Origin: Lentibacillus amyloliquefaciens
Lineage (GTDB): Bacteria; Bacillota; Bacilli; Bacillales; Amphibacillaceae
Assembly: GCF_001307805.1 (NCBI RefSeq)
Contig: NZ_CP013862.1
Location: 1,302,001-1,366,000, forward strand
Reading direction: 5' to 3'
DNA length: 64,000 nucleotides
The notes under the pieces were generated by a model that made no database searches, was not told where the DNA came from, and saw only the letters and a list, made by a program, of their open reading frames with translations. Each line of letters starts with the position of its first letter. Position 1 is the first letter of the stretch. Of this stretch, positions 14,889 through 24,543 are shown piece after piece. The position numbers and the translations under genes are program-made.

Positions 14889-15985
14889 GTGACACCTCCA
14901 CCTTGGTTTGCCTATTTTCCGTAGGTTGAAGTGAGTCGTAAATGCTCCAATTCACATCATAAGGATGATCAATGGTGTTCTGGAATGATTCTCCTTCCAC
15001 TTCCTCGATAGGTGCTAATTCATAGAATCTATCATTTATTTCCACCATGTCATACTTGGTTATGAAACTAAAAAGCCATTTAACCCGCTCTTTTCGCAGT
15101 TCCATCGATTCAATATTTAAGTGATGGGCGATCCTTCCAGGTAAATAAGGGAAATACCGTGAATAGACAATGGACCTTGGTTTTCGCATCCAATTATTTA
15201 GTATCGATTTCCATATGCCCTTTCTCATTTCCTTTTCTCGCATTGCAGGCTTGTGGCTCAAATCCATAATGGCTGCTGAAACGTTGAAAGGCATCTGTGA
15301 AAATAGTTTCCTGCCCTCGTCCTCTAGCTTGAACCACTGCAGCTGAAAGATTATCCAATCGCAGCTTTCTTGGAACACATCCAGCCTGTACCAAAAGCAT
15401 TTTAATGCCTTCTAAAAAACATTCCTGATTTTCTGCAGGTAAAGGAACTACTAATCCACCATTACTATATGGGAAACTCATAATTAAACAATGAACATCT
15501 TTCACTTTTCCCTCTTGCACAACCTCTGTGACGCCAAAGTCTATCTGGGCTTCCGCCGGTGGATGTGTTAGCCTTTCTGCTTCTTCTTTTATTTCATCAG
15601 ACTCATCTAACACCTTATCTTTCCACTCTTTTACATAGACGCATACCGTCCGGTATGAACCTGGAAAACCTAACTTCTGTAGCTGTTCAAAAATGTTTTT
15701 ATTATTTCTTCTTAATTTCTTTTTAAGCGCATAGTCCTCTGTTAACCAATCCGATACAATTTCGCCCCACTTTTCTTCATATATCATTCCTCTCTTTTTC
15801 GTTTCTCCTTCCTTCGGTAACTGATCCTCATCCGCATACTTCTTCACCGTTTCCCAACAAAAACCAGTACGTTTTACCATCTCGTTGATCGATAGTGATT
15901 TAATATTCCTTAATTTTTTGATATGATTAATTTCAGGCATTGCCAGCATTCCTTTCATTACTCCCATCATTAACAGTTTAGTCAC
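14881..15985 (-). pseudogene. istA: IS21-family transposase IstA, internally deleted and frameshifted
   Basis: The N-terminal part (15985 to about 15194) encodes the helix-turn-helix (LSINEMVKRTGFCWETVKKY) and the DDE core with AQIDFGVTEVV, KLRLDNLSAAV and CNARKGNEKGHMEID. It then stops where functional IstA continues with its long C-terminal beta-barrel region. The C-terminal part (about 15240 to 14881) resumes in another frame with NNWMRKPRSIVYSRYFPYLP. Family members are roughly 500 residues; about 120-140 are missing at the junction. The element is therefore dead in IstA unless complemented. Its ends were not identified. Confidence 0.8.
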
Positions 15986-16420
15986 TATTAACGATAGGGT
16001 TTTTTGGTCGGGCTGGCAAGCCTTTTTTATTTGTGCAACCTTCTAAGATTTTGGTTGCAATACTCTCTACTTTTATTATGCACTAAACAAAAACCCGGAT
16101 AACACATTTCAAAATACATCTCTACACGGTAAAATAGCATTTAAATTAAAAAGTATTTTCGCAAAGCAATTTTGACCCTTTTTATCAATACTTTTAGGGC
16201 AATGGCAATATTTATTGCCACTTGGTTATTATCGTACTAATACGAATGATAAAATATCAATTTTTCCCTTAAAAAGGTTGTTATGACAGTAAAAATAGCG
16301 CACTAAATGTTATGTGATTTAGTACGCTAAATGTATTTCTTTTTTTATTTTTTCCCCACTGTAAGTGAACTACTTAGAATTTAGTTGACGTGCTATTCCT
16401 CTTTTAATAAGGCCTTAAGA
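15986..16420. other. Palindrome-rich stretch between the IS21 remnant and the core genome
   Basis: No gene is seen. Three dyads stand out: TGGCAATATTTATTGCCA (16203-16220), ATTATCGT...ACGAATGATAA (about 16226-16252), and GCGCACTAAAT / ATTTAGTACGC around an 8-nt loop (16298-16327). These may be the subterminal sites of the IS21 right end, but no matching terminal repeat was located. Confidence 0.4.
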
Positions 16421-17506
16421 TTAAGCTAGCTTAATTTCCTTTACCTTATCAGCATCCAATTTCTTGATTGTCGCAACGATCAGTTTTACGGCATTTTCAA
16501 AATCATCACGATGCAATATGGCAGCATGTGTATGAATATAACGCGTTGCAATGGTTATTGACAAAGACGGGACGCCATCCGCTGTTAAATGAATGGAGCC
16601 TGAGTCTGTGCCACCGCCTGCCATAGAAGCAAATTGGTATGGAATTTTTTGCTCATCCGCAGTATCGACAACTAAATCACGAACACCTTTGTTCGGTACC
16701 ATTGATGCATCATAAATAATGATTTGCGGTCCTTTACCAAGCTTACTGTCAGCATCTTTGTCTGAAACGCCTGGCATATCACCGGCAATCCCAACATCGA
16801 CGCCAAAGCCGATATCGGGTCCAATAGCATGTGCTGAAGTACGTGCACCGCGCAAGCCCACTTCTTCTTGGGTGGTTCCGACGCCATAAACAATGTTAGG
16901 GTGTTTTTCCCCTTTCAGTTGTTTAAGAACTTCAATCGCAATCGCGCAGCCAATCCGGTTATCCCAAGCCTTGGCCATCAACAATTTTTCGTTTTTCATT
17001 TGTGTGAACTCAAAGTAAGGGACAATCGAATCACCGGGCCGTACACCAAATTCCTCGGCCTCTTCCCTGCTTGATGCACCAATATCAATAAACATATTTT
17101 TAATCTCAACCGGCTTTTTACGTTCTTCAGCACCTAAGACATGAGGCGGCTTGGATCCAATCAATCCGGTCACATCCCCGCGGGCAGTCATAACTGTCAC
17201 CCGCTGCGCCAGCATAACTTGACTCCACCAGCCGCCGACTGTTTGAAAATAGACAAAACCTTTGTCGTCAATACGGGTAACCATAAAGCCAACCTCATCC
17301 AAATGACCGGCAACCATAATTTTCGGTCCGTTCTCCTCACCGGTCTTCTCAGCAATCAGACTACCCAAGTTATCTGTATACACGTCATCTGCATAAGGTG
17401 TTATATAATTTTCCATAACTTCTCTTGGTTCTTTTTCATTTCCCGGGATCCCCCGCGCATCAGTTAAATCTTTGAGCATCGTATTTGTTTCATCCAGCTT
17501 TGCCAT
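16421..17506 (-). CDS. ysdC: M42-family metallo-aminopeptidase (YsdC-like)
   Basis: This 361-residue cytosolic dinuclear metallopeptidase of the M42 (TET/FrvX) family removes N-terminal residues from peptides and forms large dodecamers. Metal and catalytic residues are visible in [33 protein letters not shown] and [11 protein letters not shown], and the last ligand in [17 protein letters not shown] precedes the ATG. It is the first gene of the block collinear with the B. subtilis ysdC-ysdB-ysdA-rplT region, so the ysdC name follows both family and place. Glutamyl or broad aminopeptidase specificity cannot be told apart by eye. Confidence 0.88.
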   Translation of the reverse strand: MAKLDETNTMLKDLTDARGIPGNEKEPREVMENYITPYADDVYTDNLGSLIAEKTGEENGPKIMVAGHLDEVGFMVTRIDDKGFVYFQTVGGWWSQVMLAQRVTVMTARGDVTGLIGSKPPHVLGAEERKKPVEIKNMFIDIGASSREEAEEFGVRPGDSIVPYFEFTQMKNEKLLMAKAWDNRIGCAIAIEVLKQLKGEKHPNIVYGVGTTQEEVGLRGARTSAHAIGPDIGFGVDVGIAGDMPGVSDKDADSKLGKGPQIIIYDASMVPNKGVRDLVVDTADEQKIPYQFASMAGGGTDSGSIHLTADGVPSLSITIATRYIHTHAAILHRDDFENAVKLIVATIKKLDADKVKEIKLA

Positions 17507-17573
17507 ATGTAAGGCCCTCCTTCTATTTCCTCTTTATTATAACGTCAGAAAGTTAAATAACAAAATATTTCTG

Positions 17574-18059
17574 TCAGTATCCCTGGTCCTGGCGTTCATA
17601 ATTGATTTCGTTTTTACTCATATAAGCATCTTTAACAGCTTCTTCATCGAATCCGAGTAATACTCCCAGCTGCAAGAAATGTTCAAACAGTTTTTTATAA
17701 TTTTCTTCCAGAGGGTTCCGATAAAATGCAACACATGAATCATAGACAAGATTGAACTGTCCGGTTTCATCTTTTTCGGAGCGTGGTATCGAATTGGAAC
17801 TGTAGTGAAACCCTTTTTCCAGTCCTAAAGATAAAATGAAATGAAGACCGTCAACATATTCTTCCAAAATGACAGACTGCTTATTTCTTGGTTTCGTGCT
17901 CCAAAACTTGAAACACCTTGTTTCGTTAGCAAGCTCCCCCAGTTCGACGAGCAATGCTAAATATTTTTCCCGGAAAACATCTTCGTTCATCAGCCCATGC
18001 TCGTTTTCAATATAAGCATCCAGCTGTTTTTGCATCGTGTATAGCTCTGAGTAGTCCAT
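17574..18059 (-). CDS. All-alpha dimeric dUTPase
   Basis: This 161-residue enzyme of the MazG-related dimeric dUTPase family hydrolyses dUTP to dUMP and pyrophosphate, keeping uracil out of DNA and supplying dTMP synthesis. Motifs are LALLVELGELANETRCFKFW (the ExxE...EKLW-like motif) and VILEEYVDGLHFILSLGLE, whose acidic residues bind the metal ions. It ends NEINYERQDQGY. It is a single gene in the minus direction, 67 bp after ysdC in map terms and divergent from ysdB. The family call is firm. Confidence 0.88.
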   Translation of the reverse strand: MDYSELYTMQKQLDAYIENEHGLMNEDVFREKYLALLVELGELANETRCFKFWSTKPRNKQSVILEEYVDGLHFILSLGLEKGFHYSSNSIPRSEKDETGQFNLVYDSCVAFYRNPLEENYKKLFEHFLQLGVLLGFDEEAVKDAYMSKNEINYERQDQGY

Positions 18060-18119
18060 TTTCTTTACCCCATTTCAATCTACATTTAAAATGATTGTAG
18101 CATGAAAGTACAATAATAG

Positions 18120-18146
18120 TGAAACCTCTTAGATCCTTAAATCGTA
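18120..18146 (+). promoter_or_regulatory. Sigma-W promoter of ysdB
   Basis: TGAAAC (18120-18125) is followed after 17 bp by CGTA (18143-18146). This is the sigma-W consensus with near-ideal spacing. ysdB belongs to the sigma-W regulon in B. subtilis, so site and gene agree. Confidence 0.8.
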
Positions 18147-18182
18147 TTACATGATATCAAATGTAACAGGGAGACTGTTAAT

Positions 18183-18575
18183 ATGGTTGTTCTTTTATTC
18201 CGATTGCTTATTCTCATCGCCTTCATTTTGGTTGTCTACACCATTATTCAATATTTCCGGAATCCGGGCAGGAAGCTGCAAATTGCAAAAGCCGCCAATA
18301 CGTTCTACATGGTTGATGACCAGGGCAACTCCAAGAAAAATATCCAATTTGTATATAAAGGCTGCCTTTTTGAAGGGGAAAAATATATTGGTGCCACTGA
18401 AGAAGCGTTCGAAGTGGTTGACATCCATATTTTCGCCCGTGATACGGATGAGCTGGAAGGTATAACCCGGGACGATTTATATTTTATCGAAAAAGAATTG
18501 CTGATGCGCTATCCATATGCCGCAATCACATGGAAATACCCAATCAACAAATTGGTTTTAACAACGATTGAGTGA
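18183..18575 (+). CDS. ysdB: Sigma-W pathway protein YsdB
   Basis: The product is 130 residues, the same size as B. subtilis YsdB. It has one N-terminal membrane anchor (LLFRLLILIAFILVVYTII) and a cytoplasmic domain with FRNPGRKLQIAKAANTFYMVDD, NIQFVYKGCLFEGEKYIG and MRYPYAAITWKYP. Its molecular role is unknown; it belongs to the envelope-stress regulon. GGGAG lies before the ATG and a consensus sigma-W promoter 37 bp upstream. It is transcribed alone and ends at a bidirectional terminator shared with the convergent gene. Confidence 0.88.
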   Translation: MVVLLFRLLILIAFILVVYTIIQYFRNPGRKLQIAKAANTFYMVDDQGNSKKNIQFVYKGCLFEGEKYIGATEEAFEVVDIHIFARDTDELEGITRDDLYFIEKELLMRYPYAAITWKYPINKLVLTTIE

Positions 18576-18605
18576 CGTAAAATGCTGTATCTCATGGTTT
18601 GAAAC

Positions 18606-18637
18606 AAAAAGCGCACCCGGGGTGGATGCGCTTTTTC
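18606..18637. terminator. Bidirectional terminator between ysdB and the TVP38 gene
   Basis: AAAAAGCGCA pairs with TGCGCTTTTT. It has T-runs on both strands and lies between two convergent genes. Confidence 0.85.
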
Positions 18638-18638
18638 A

Positions 18639-19210
18639 TTAGGTGCTTACTTGGAAGAAGTCAGTCCATTTGATAATAATTTCTTTTCTACGAAGGATGT
18701 ATAGTAACGGCAGTAAAAGGGCGAGAAATATGAGGATGTGAATTGGAGATAAGCTTGAAAGCCATTGGCCAACTGAAGTGTAAACTAAAGCCAACGGAAT
18801 ATTGGTGAGAATTGAAGACTTTGCGTAATCCCTGAAGTTTTCCGAGATTTCGATCAGACATAATGATAACAAATGAAAATGAATGAAAGGGACGAGCCTT
18901 AGAAGGGCTATTTGCGGTGCTGTGAATTCAGAACTGTTCCCATTAATTTCCGTTTTAAATTGACAAGCTTCTTAAATGTACGCGGCATCCAACGAATAAT
19001 GGCATAGAAAATGATACTTGATAATGTAATGCCAATAAGGGAGTATAATGTACCGGCCACAGTTCCAAACAGAATACCGCCTGAAATACATATAAAAGCA
19101 ACCGGCAGAAAAAATAATGGCCTTAATAAATGAAAGCTGATGAACAAAATAGGTGCGAGCAGCCCGCCTGTTTCAATAAAAACCATAATATAAGTCCCAA
19201 ACTGCTCCAT
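18639..19210 (-). pseudogene. TVP38/TMEM64 (DedA-like) membrane protein, frameshifted
   Basis: The frame starts at the ATG at 19210 (GGGAGG 6 nt upstream) and encodes the family's conserved core: PLFFLPVAFICISGGILFGTVAGTLYSLIG. It then ends early at 18908. The next frame supplies the exact continuation (SSEFTAPQIALLRLVPFIHF, then LSLCLIEISENFRDYAKSSI and two membrane segments) to 18639. Adding one G to the GGG at 18939-18941 restores a single ORF of about 190 residues. The family contains putative scramblases or transporters. It is either a genuine null allele or a base-call error. Confidence 0.8.
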
Positions 19211-19275
19211 ATCCGACCTCCCTTTTTTCATCACCAATTCCACATCTGTACATGTATATGACATGAGACGAGTCC

Positions 19276-19536
19276 TTATGACATAAAGCTAAGCCAAACA
19301 ATTAAAGCAGCCTGAATGATAATCAATAATGGTATACCTGCCGTGAATGACCGGTGCTTTGTTTTATGCCGGAACTGCTTCATACCGGCTAATATCCCAA
19401 CAGCGCCTCCAAGGATAGCCAGCCCCCAAAATGTCCGTTCCGGTATTCGATATGTTTGCTTTTTGGCTTTACGTTTGTCCAAGCCCATCATTAAAAAGCC
19501 GATGATATTGACACTGATTATGTAAGCAATGATCAT
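19276..19536 (-). CDS. ysdA: DUF1294 membrane protein YsdA
   Basis: This 86-residue membrane protein has two to three hydrophobic segments and the DUF1294 signature: FLMMGLDKRKAKKQTYRIPERTFWGLAILGGAVGILAGMKQFRHKTKH. The length and the neighbours (ysdB on one side, rplT operon on the other) match B. subtilis YsdA. The function is unknown. It is followed after a short gap by the broken TVP38 gene in the same direction and could be cotranscribed with it. Confidence 0.88.
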   Translation of the reverse strand: MIIAYIISVNIIGFLMMGLDKRKAKKQTYRIPERTFWGLAILGGAVGILAGMKQFRHKTKHRSFTAGIPLLIIIQAALIVWLSFMS

Positions 19537-19762
19537 TATCGTTGCTCCTTTAGTTTTTCGTTAATTGACTCATAACTATTAATCTGTCCTCTATTATACG
19601 TGAAGCAGGCCATGAATACGATTAAAATATCAAGGCCTCTAACAGATTTAACTTAAAAATGATCCAGTCAAAAATCAGCTATAAACTGGGAATAATGATA
19701 TAATGACAACTAATACCAAAACCAGTTGTAAAACAATACAAATGGACAAAGGGGATGCATCC

Positions 19763-20677
19763 ATGGAAATAAAAAAAGTATCAATGATCGGACTTGGAGC
19801 GCTGGGAGTCATGTACGGGCATCAACTTTCCAAAGAGGTTCCGAAAGCAAATTTACGTATTATTGCTGATCAGAACCGTATCGAAAAATATGAGCATGAG
19901 GGGATTTTTTGCAATGGTGAACGGTGTGATTTTCAGTATGTTACACCTGAAGAACCCGTCGAACTGGCAGATTTATTAATTTTTTCCGTGAAATACAGCG
20001 GACTGCATGAAGCTATAAAAGCAGCTGAAAACCATGTTGATGATCACACAATAATCTTGTCGACTTTAAACGGCATATCCAGCGAAAGAGATATTGGTAC
20101 ATACTATGGATTCGATAAGGTGCTTTACTGTGTTGCACAGGGAATGGATGCAGTAAAGACAGGAAACCGGCAGACTTATGACAATTTTGGTCTCCTCTGC
20201 TTCGGCGAAAAACAAAGCATTGATTCACGAAAAGTAAAATGCCTCGCATCCTTTTTCGACCAGGTGAACATACCATATGAACTGGATGCTGAAATGATGA
20301 AAAGGCAATGGGGAAAATTTATGCAGAATGTCGGCGTCAATCAGACAGTCGCCGTGTTCGAAAGTGACTACGGTAAAATTCAAAGGGACGGTGAAGCGCG
20401 TGAAATGATGATTGCAGCCATGCAGGAAGTTATACAACTATCCAAATATGAGGAAATTGATTTAACCGAAGCAGATCTGCAGTACTGGCTTAATGTTATT
20501 GGCCAATTAAGCCCGCACGGCAAGCCATCCATGCGTCAGGATATGGAAGCGAAACGAATAAGCGAGCTGGAGTTATTTGCAGGCAGTGTTATTAAATTAG
20601 GCGAGAATCATGATGTTGCAACACCTGTGAATGAGGAGCTATACAGGAAAATCAGTGAGATGGAGAAGACATTTTAG
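19763..20677 (+). CDS. 2-dehydropantoate 2-reductase family protein (PanE/ApbA)
   Basis: This 304-residue NADPH-dependent enzyme has a Rossmann N-terminal domain (MIGLGALGVMYGHQLS, the GxGxxG-type motif) and a helical C-terminal domain with MMKRQWGKFMQNVGVNQTVA, containing the catalytic lysine region, and SMRQDMEAKRISELELFAG. The known family reaction is ketopantoate to pantoate in pantothenate synthesis, but many paralogues act on other keto acids. The start is placed at 19763, where AAGGGGATG precedes the ATG, rather than at 19703. The gene is inserted between ysdA and rplT and is not part of that operon. Confidence 0.82.
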   Translation: MEIKKVSMIGLGALGVMYGHQLSKEVPKANLRIIADQNRIEKYEHEGIFCNGERCDFQYVTPEEPVELADLLIFSVKYSGLHEAIKAAENHVDDHTIILSTLNGISSERDIGTYYGFDKVLYCVAQGMDAVKTGNRQTYDNFGLLCFGEKQSIDSRKVKCLASFFDQVNIPYELDAEMMKRQWGKFMQNVGVNQTVAVFESDYGKIQRDGEAREMMIAAMQEVIQLSKYEEIDLTEADLQYWLNVIGQLSPHGKPSMRQDMEAKRISELELFAGSVIKLGENHDVATPVNEELYRKISEMEKTF

Positions 20678-20714
20678 TCGGGCCAGCGATCACGTCGCCC
20701 CTGTCCCCATTTAT

Positions 20715-20760
20715 ACAAAAACAGCCAGGTCCATTTTGACATGGACTTGGCTGTTTTTCT
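20715..20760. terminator. Bidirectional terminator between the PanE-like gene and rplT
   Basis: AAAAACAGCCAGGTCCAT pairs with ATGGACTTGGCTGTTTTT, with T-runs on both strands. It ends the rplT operon on the minus strand and the reductase gene on the plus strand. Confidence 0.9.
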
Positions 20761-21117
20761 TTATTTAAGGGCTGCTTTAGCTTTATCGGCTAATTGTGCA
20801 AATGCTTTTTCGTCGTTGATTGCGAGGTCTGACAGCATTTTACGGTTAACTTCAACACCAGCTTGCTTCAATCCGTGCATTAATCTGCTGTATGAAATAT
20901 CGTTCATGCGTGCTGCAGCATTAATACGGGCAATCCACAACTTGCGGAAGTCACGTTTTTTCTGTCTGCGGTCGCGGTAAGCGTATTGACCAGACTTCAT
21001 AACCTGCTGTTTCGCTTGTTTAAATAGCGCTCTTTTCGAGCCATAATAACCTTTAGCTAATTTTAATACGCGTTTACGACGTTTACGCGTAACTGTTCCA
21101 CCTTTTACACGTGACAT
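20761..21117 (-). CDS. rplT: 50S ribosomal protein L20
   Basis: This 118-residue, strongly basic 23S rRNA-binding protein is needed early in 50S assembly. It starts [32 protein letters not shown], the hallmark of L20, and ends ADKAKAALK. It is the last gene of infC-rpmI-rplT. In Bacillus L20 represses its own operon by binding the leader before infC, and such a leader is present here. Confidence 0.98.
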   Translation of the reverse strand: MSRVKGGTVTRKRRKRVLKLAKGYYGSKRALFKQAKQQVMKSGQYAYRDRRQKKRDFRKLWIARINAAARMNDISYSRLMHGLKQAGVEVNRKMLSDLAINDEKAFAQLADKAKAALK

Positions 21118-21171
21118 GATAATTCCCTCCTAATACAATTGAAAATCTGTTAATTTTATAGAATCCAGCGT

Positions 21172-21369
21172 TTATTTATACGGAAGCATCGTTTTGATGC
21201 GTCTAAAATCACTTTTTGAAACAATAGCGGATTTACGCAGTTTACGCTTCTGCTTTTGTGATTTGTTTGCGAACATATGGCTTGTATACGCATGTCCGCG
21301 TTTTAATTTTCCTGTACCTGTTTTACTAAGTCGTTTTTGAGAACCTTTATGGCTTTTCATCTTTGGCAT
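21172..21369 (-). CDS. rpmI: 50S ribosomal protein L35
   Basis: This 65-residue basic ribosomal protein starts [20 protein letters not shown] and contains [26 protein letters not shown], the conserved L35 pattern. It lies between infC (30 bp upstream) and rplT (54 bp downstream) in one operon controlled by the L20-type leader. Confidence 0.97.
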   Translation of the reverse strand: MPKMKSHKGSQKRLSKTGTGKLKRGHAYTSHMFANKSQKQKRKLRKSAIVSKSDFRRIKTMLPYK

Positions 21370-21398
21370 ATTGGTATCCTCCTTGTATCGTTAAAAAC

Positions 21399-21914
21399 TT
21401 ATTTTTCTTTAATTGGCGCAAGCATCATAAACATATTGCGGCCTTCCATTTTTGCTTTGGATTCAACAGTCGCAACATCGTTTGTTTCTTCTGCCAGACG
21501 GTCAAGAACTTCCCGGCCGAGATCCTTGTGTGTAATGGCACGTCCGCGGAACCGGACAGAAGCTTTCACTTTATCGCCTTTTTCTAAGAACTTTCTCGCA
21601 TTCTTCAATTTGGTGTTGAAATCATGTTCGCCAATTCCTGGAGTGAAACGCACTTCTTTAACATTAATAACTTTTTGTTTTTTGCGTGCTTCTTTTTCTT
21701 TCTTTTGCTGTTCGTAACGATATTTGCCATAGTTCATAATTCGGCACACTGGCGGTTTGGCATTTGGCGCCACCAAAACCAGATCCAGTTCGCGTTTTTG
21801 TGCAATATCGAGTGCTTCGTTACGTGATTTCACTCCCAGCTGATCCCCGTTTGAATCGATCAGTCGTACCTCCCGGGCACGAATTTTCTCATTGACGTTC
21901 ATATCTTTGCTAAT
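21399..21914 (-). CDS. infC: Translation initiation factor IF-3
   Basis: IF-3 binds the 30S subunit, blocks premature 50S joining and checks start codon and initiator tRNA. The protein has the N-domain ([18 protein letters not shown] start, [20 protein letters not shown]), the basic linker [15 protein letters not shown] and the C-domain ([20 protein letters not shown]). The start is taken as the ATT at 21914-21912: GGAGGTGG lies at the right distance and ATT-AGC-AAA-GAT-ATG-AAC encodes the family N-terminus MSKDMN. An ATT start is the known self-regulating feature of infC genes. The nearest ATG (21902) would have a too-distant binding site. Confidence 0.96.
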   Translation of the reverse strand: MSKDMNVNEKIRAREVRLIDSNGDQLGVKSRNEALDIAQKRELDLVLVAPNAKPPVCRIMNYGKYRYEQQKKEKEARKKQKVINVKEVRFTPGIGEHDFNTKLKNARKFLEKGDKVKASVRFRGRAITHKDLGREVLDRLAEETNDVATVESKAKMEGRNMFMMLAPIKEK

Positions 21915-22113
21915 TTTAAAGCCACCTCCAAAAATTTAAATTCGTGATCTGTCATTGACAAGTCGTTTATCGCAAATAAAAAAGTGTCGGTACATACTGC
22001 ACCCACACGTCTCCAATCGTTAATTGAAAAGTTTAAAACCAGCCGACTGCAAATTTGCGTCGATCAGGTGAGAAGCGGGTGCTTCTGCTTGTCTTCAGAT
22101 CATTTTATTCAAC
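21915..22113 (-). promoter_or_regulatory. L20-type leader of the infC operon
   Basis: This 200-nt leader contains AGCACCCGCTTCTCACCTGA, GTCGGCTGGTTTTAAAC and a terminator GTGTGGGTGCAGTATGTACC continuing CGACACTTTTTT. This matches the remembered pattern of the ribosomal protein L20 leader of Bacillales, where L20 binding favours the terminator. It is supported by the downstream gene content. Confidence 0.8.
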
Positions 22114-22119
22114 TTTTAC

Positions 22120-22148
22120 AGAATAGCATCTAATAATTGTTATGTCAA
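22120..22148 (-). promoter_or_regulatory. infC operon promoter
   Basis: On the minus strand TTGACA (22148-22143) lies 17 bp before TATTCT (22125-22120). This is a consensus sigma-A promoter, with transcription starting near 22113. Confidence 0.85.
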
Positions 22149-22245
22149 CAACTAATCTTGTCAGTCTGTAAAACCTTCATTGTCAGTTTATCATGATTGC
22201 AAATAAAAAGGAAGCCCAGACACGCTATGGTGCCTGGGAAAAGTA

Positions 22246-24192
22246 TTACTTTCTTTGCAGAACCTTTTGGTCGATTTCTTCTTTAATCATCTTTTCAAAA
22301 TCATTATAACTTATTGTCTCAGAATCTTTCTCACCATACCGGCGGACGTTTACGCTCTCTTTTTCAATCTCTTTATCACCAAGGACTAACGCAAATGGAA
22401 CTTTCTGAGTCTGTGCTTCTCTGATTTTATAACCGATTTTTTCATCCCGTTCATCCACTTCGATGCGGACGCCCTGGAACCGTAGATTATCAGCGACCTT
22501 TTTGGCATAATCCATATGAGCATCCGGTGACACCGGGATAACTTTCACTTGAACAGGTGCCAGCCAAGTTGGAAATGCACCCTTGTACTCTTCGATCAGG
22601 AAAGCCACAAATCGTTCCATCGTGGAGACGACACCACGGTGAATGACAATCGGTCGATGTTCATTGCCATCTTTACCGATATAGGTCAAATCAAAGCGTT
22701 CCGGAAGTTGATAATCAAGCTGAACAGTCGACAGTGTTTCATCTTTTCCTAAAGCAGTTTTCACTTGCACATCCAATTTCGGACCATAAAACGCTGCTTC
22801 GCCTTCTGCTTCAACGTATTCAACATCCATTTCTTCCATCGTTTCTTTCAGCATAGCTTGTGCTTTTTCCCACATTTCATCGTTATTAATATACTTCTCT
22901 TTATCTTCAGGGTCACGATAGGAAAGGCGGAAATAATAATCTTTGATCCCGAAATCTTTATAAACCCTTTGCACAAGTTCTACAACCCGGATAAATTCAT
23001 CCTTTAACTGATCCGGGCGGGCAAAGATATGTGCATCATTCAGCGTCATTGCGCGGACACGCTGCAAACCTGCCAATGCCCCTGACATTTCGTGACGATG
23101 CATCGTACCCAGTTCAGCAATTCTAACCGGCAAATTGCGGTAGCTGTACAACTGATTTTTGTACACCATCATATGGTGCGGACAGTTCATCGGACGGAGA
23201 ACCAGGTCTTCATTGTCCATTTCCATTGTCGGGAACATGTCATCCTGGTAGTGATCCCAATGACCGCTTGTTTTATACAAATCAACACTGCCCAGAAGAG
23301 GTGTATACACATGATCATAACCAAGACGTTCTTCGATATCAACAATGTAGCGCTCAATAATACGACGGATTGTTGCCCCTTTGGGGAGCCATAATGGCAG
23401 CCCCTGTCCGACTTGTTGTGAAACGGTGAAAATATCAAGTTCTTTACCGAGTTTACGATGGTCGCGCTCTTTCCGCTCTTCAAGAATGCGCAAATGTTCA
23501 TCAAGCTGACCTTGTTTTTCAAAAGCTGTTCCGTAAATACGCTGCAACTGTTTATTATTGCTGTCGCCGCGCCAATAAGCGCCGGAGATACTCAACAATT
23601 TAAATGCTTTGATTTTACTTGTGGATGGAACGTGTATCCCCCGGCACAGGTCGAAAAAATTCCCTTGGCGGTAGATTGTCACTTGTTCATCTTCCGGAAT
23701 ATCATCGATCAATTCCAGTTTTAAATCGTCCCCAATTTCCTGAAACATTTCTCTTGCCTCATTACGGGAGACCTCGATCCGTTCAATTTCCAGATTTTCA
23801 TCAACGATTCGTTTCATTTCTTTTTCAATTTTTGGAAGATCTTCAGGTGTCAGCGTATGGCCCATGTCAATATCATAATAAAACCCTTCTTCAATAACCG
23901 GGCCTACGCCGAACTTCACATTATCAAACAACCGGGTGACTGCCTGTGCCAGCAAGTGAGCTGTTGAATGGCGCATAATATCAATGCCCTCATTGTTTTT
24001 ATAGGTGATGATTTCGATCGCGCCGCCATGAGGAAGTTCCTTCTTTAGATCAAACTGTTCTCCATCTACTTTGACAGCGAGTGCCTGTTTCTTTAGTCCG
24101 GGTGAAATAGAACTTGCAATATCTTCGCCGGTCGTTCCCCCAGGAAACGCCTTACTCGCTCCATCCGGAAACGTTATTGTTAAATCCGCCAT
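22246..24192 (-). CDS. thrS: Threonyl-tRNA synthetase
   Basis: This 648-residue class II synthetase charges tRNA-Thr. It has the N-terminal TGS domain ([23 protein letters not shown]), the editing domain with [10 protein letters not shown] and the catalytic core with [10 protein letters not shown] (zinc-binding cysteine). Motif 2 is in [22 protein letters not shown], motif 3 in [13 protein letters not shown], and the anticodon-binding domain starts near VIPVSPDAH. The start at 24192 has AAAGGAG in front. The longer open frame to 24306 is the T-box itself read as protein. A threonine T-box precedes it, so expression rises when uncharged tRNA-Thr accumulates. Confidence 0.98.
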   Translation of the reverse strand: MADLTITFPDGASKAFPGGTTGEDIASSISPGLKKQALAVKVDGEQFDLKKELPHGGAIEIITYKNNEGIDIMRHSTAHLLAQAVTRLFDNVKFGVGPVIEEGFYYDIDMGHTLTPEDLPKIEKEMKRIVDENLEIERIEVSRNEAREMFQEIGDDLKLELIDDIPEDEQVTIYRQGNFFDLCRGIHVPSTSKIKAFKLLSISGAYWRGDSNNKQLQRIYGTAFEKQGQLDEHLRILEERKERDHRKLGKELDIFTVSQQVGQGLPLWLPKGATIRRIIERYIVDIEERLGYDHVYTPLLGSVDLYKTSGHWDHYQDDMFPTMEMDNEDLVLRPMNCPHHMMVYKNQLYSYRNLPVRIAELGTMHRHEMSGALAGLQRVRAMTLNDAHIFARPDQLKDEFIRVVELVQRVYKDFGIKDYYFRLSYRDPEDKEKYINNDEMWEKAQAMLKETMEEMDVEYVEAEGEAAFYGPKLDVQVKTALGKDETLSTVQLDYQLPERFDLTYIGKDGNEHRPIVIHRGVVSTMERFVAFLIEEYKGAFPTWLAPVQVKVIPVSPDAHMDYAKKVADNLRFQGVRIEVDERDEKIGYKIREAQTQKVPFALVLGDKEIEKESVNVRRYGEKDSETISYNDFEKMIKEEIDQKVLQRK

Positions 24193-24502
24193 AATGATCG
24201 CTCCTTTGTTAGATATAGTTTTTTCGTCAAAATAAAAAACGCTCATCCCCTGCTTAAAAGCAAAGGGACGAGCGTCGGTCACGTGGTTCCACCCTAATTT
24301 CCGCATAAAAATACGGCTTCATTAATCTTTAACGCAGATGTTACGCTGCTGTTTACTGTATGGTTCGACAGCAAAGTTTAAAGGTGGTAATCATCAGCTT
24401 GTGCAGCGGAAGCTTCCAGCCACTGGCTTCCTTCTCTAATCTGCTCAAATCTCAAAATGATCATGTCCTTATCGGCACTTTTATCATACATGAACTTATA
24501 TA
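24193..24502 (-). promoter_or_regulatory. T-box riboswitch of thrS
   Basis: The leader contains the T-box sequence GGGTGGAACCACG (24294-24282) and a terminator with stem ACGCTC/GAGCGT (24239-24275) and a T-run. The specifier candidate is ACC in GATTACCACC (24393-24383), a threonine codon matching the downstream gene. Uncharged tRNA-Thr would stabilise the antiterminator. Confidence 0.92.
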
Positions 24503-24508
24503 AATCGT

Positions 24509-24537
24509 ATTATAGCCGTTGTAAATGATAAAATCAA
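24509..24537 (-). promoter_or_regulatory. thrS promoter
   Basis: On the minus strand TTGATT (24537-24532), 17 bp, TATAAT (24514-24509). This is a strong sigma-A promoter feeding the T-box leader. Confidence 0.85.
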
Positions 24538-24543
24538 CCGATA

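Noticed and set aside
24193..24306. N-terminal extension of thrS ([13 protein letters not shown] and so on)
   Set aside because: It is the T-box and terminator sequence read as protein; the true start at 24192 has AAAGGAG.
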